Assembly: GCA_947259215.1 (NCBI GenBank) | Contig: CAMYLJ010000011.1 | Span: 198,743 to 262,742 of the forward strand | Length of the DNA stretch: 64,000 nucleotides | Direction: 5' to 3' | Origin: an uncultured delta proteobacterium | GTDB lineage: Bacteria > Myxococcota_A > UBA9160 > JAFDET01 | Shown here: positions 63,900 to 64,000 of the stretch, piece after piece | How positions within the stretch are numbered: position 1 is the stretch's first letter | How the letters are laid out: every line of letters begins with the position of its first letter | Notes under the pieces: model-generated | What the model was told of the DNA's origin: nothing | Databases searched by the model: none | The model's input: the letters and a program-made list of their open reading frames with translations, nothing else | Program-made: the position numbers and the translations under genes

Positions 63900-64000
63900 T
63901 CACTGCATCGCCTCGAAGGCCACCGCCTCGCCCCAGCCGGACGTGGTCCGGATGGCGCCCGCGTCGTCCAGGAGCAGGGCTTCGACGCCCCCCTGCGCCT
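63900..64000 (-). CDS. partial CDS, C-terminal end, unknown function
   Basis: The last 32 codons and the TGA of a minus-strand gene that enters from beyond the window. The visible residues include GVEALLLDDAGAIRTT and GWGEAVAFEAMQ. Third-position GC is high and the stop lies 21 bp from the fumarase stop, so it is convergent. Too little is present to name a family. Confidence 0.5.
   Translation of the reverse strand, partial: AQGGVEALLLDDAGAIRTTSGWGEAVAFEAMQ

Overview
The window is a stretch of a high-GC genome (about 70 % GC by eye, falling to roughly 55-65 % across 12-22.5 kb). It is densely packed, with many GTG and TTG starts and many GTGA stop/start overlaps. Heptose-nucleotide synthesis (HldE C-domain), an AsmA-like protein, a DUF374 acyltransferase, a Bat operon and an aa3-type oxidase point to a Gram-negative aerobic heterotroph. 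The acyl-CoA dehydrogenase pairs, the class III CoA-transferase and the small XRE regulator beside ptsP suggest a Myxococcota or other former deltaproteobacterial lineage. That placement is inference. I saw no rRNA, tRNA or CRISPR.

Layout. 0-11.9 kb is central and lipid metabolism: ilvD, an MFS transporter, a DHH phosphoesterase, bolA, two divergently transcribed pairs of acyl-CoA dehydrogenases, a His-rich secreted protein, a 2OG-Fe(II) oxygenase and a CaiB-type CoA-transferase. 11.9-23.4 kb is an accessory glycan locus: two methyltransferases, a GT39, a GT4, two membrane-anchored SGNH proteins, a transglutaminase-like protein, an O-antigen ligase/polymerase and two related secreted jelly-roll-type proteins. 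23.4-26.7 kb is a four-subunit fumarate-reductase-type complex (frdABCD order). 26.8-37.9 kb holds a frameshifted SDR, a large secreted alpha/beta hydrolase, the agmatine-to-putrescine pair aguB/aguA, a NYN protein, a hydroxyacid dehydrogenase, a frameshifted MMPL exporter and a PEP-synthase/PPDK regulator. 38.0-40.6 kb is leuS. 40.6-47.2 kb is the cytochrome oxidase operon, with ctaB convergent to it. 47.3-51.5 kb carries an acyltransferase, an EEP nuclease, a structured noncoding gap and ptsP. 51.7-62.3 kb carries an XRE regulator, an asmA-hldE pair and a moxR-DUF58-lipoprotein-batA-batB/C-batD operon. A class I fumarase closes the window.

Working together: FrdABCD and the class I fumarase handle the succinate/fumarate/malate steps. 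The di-haem cytochrome c, small membrane proteins, CoxBAC-IV-III, DUF420 and CtaB form the terminal oxidase and its assembly. AguB/AguA convert agmatine to putrescine. The acyl-CoA dehydrogenases and CoA-transferase belong to acyl-CoA breakdown.

The points most worth a second look are: an A-type oxidase subunit I that keeps the D-channel residues but has lost the K-channel lysine; a roughly 105-bp element present twice with a compensatory base-pair change in its hairpin; a 174-nt region closed by a perfect 17-bp inverted repeat; a recurring TANNNT motif 6-9 nt before start codons, suggesting leaderless mRNAs; three genes with short frame-breaking deletions; and a secreted His-rich protein with a textbook C2H2 zinc-finger pattern.
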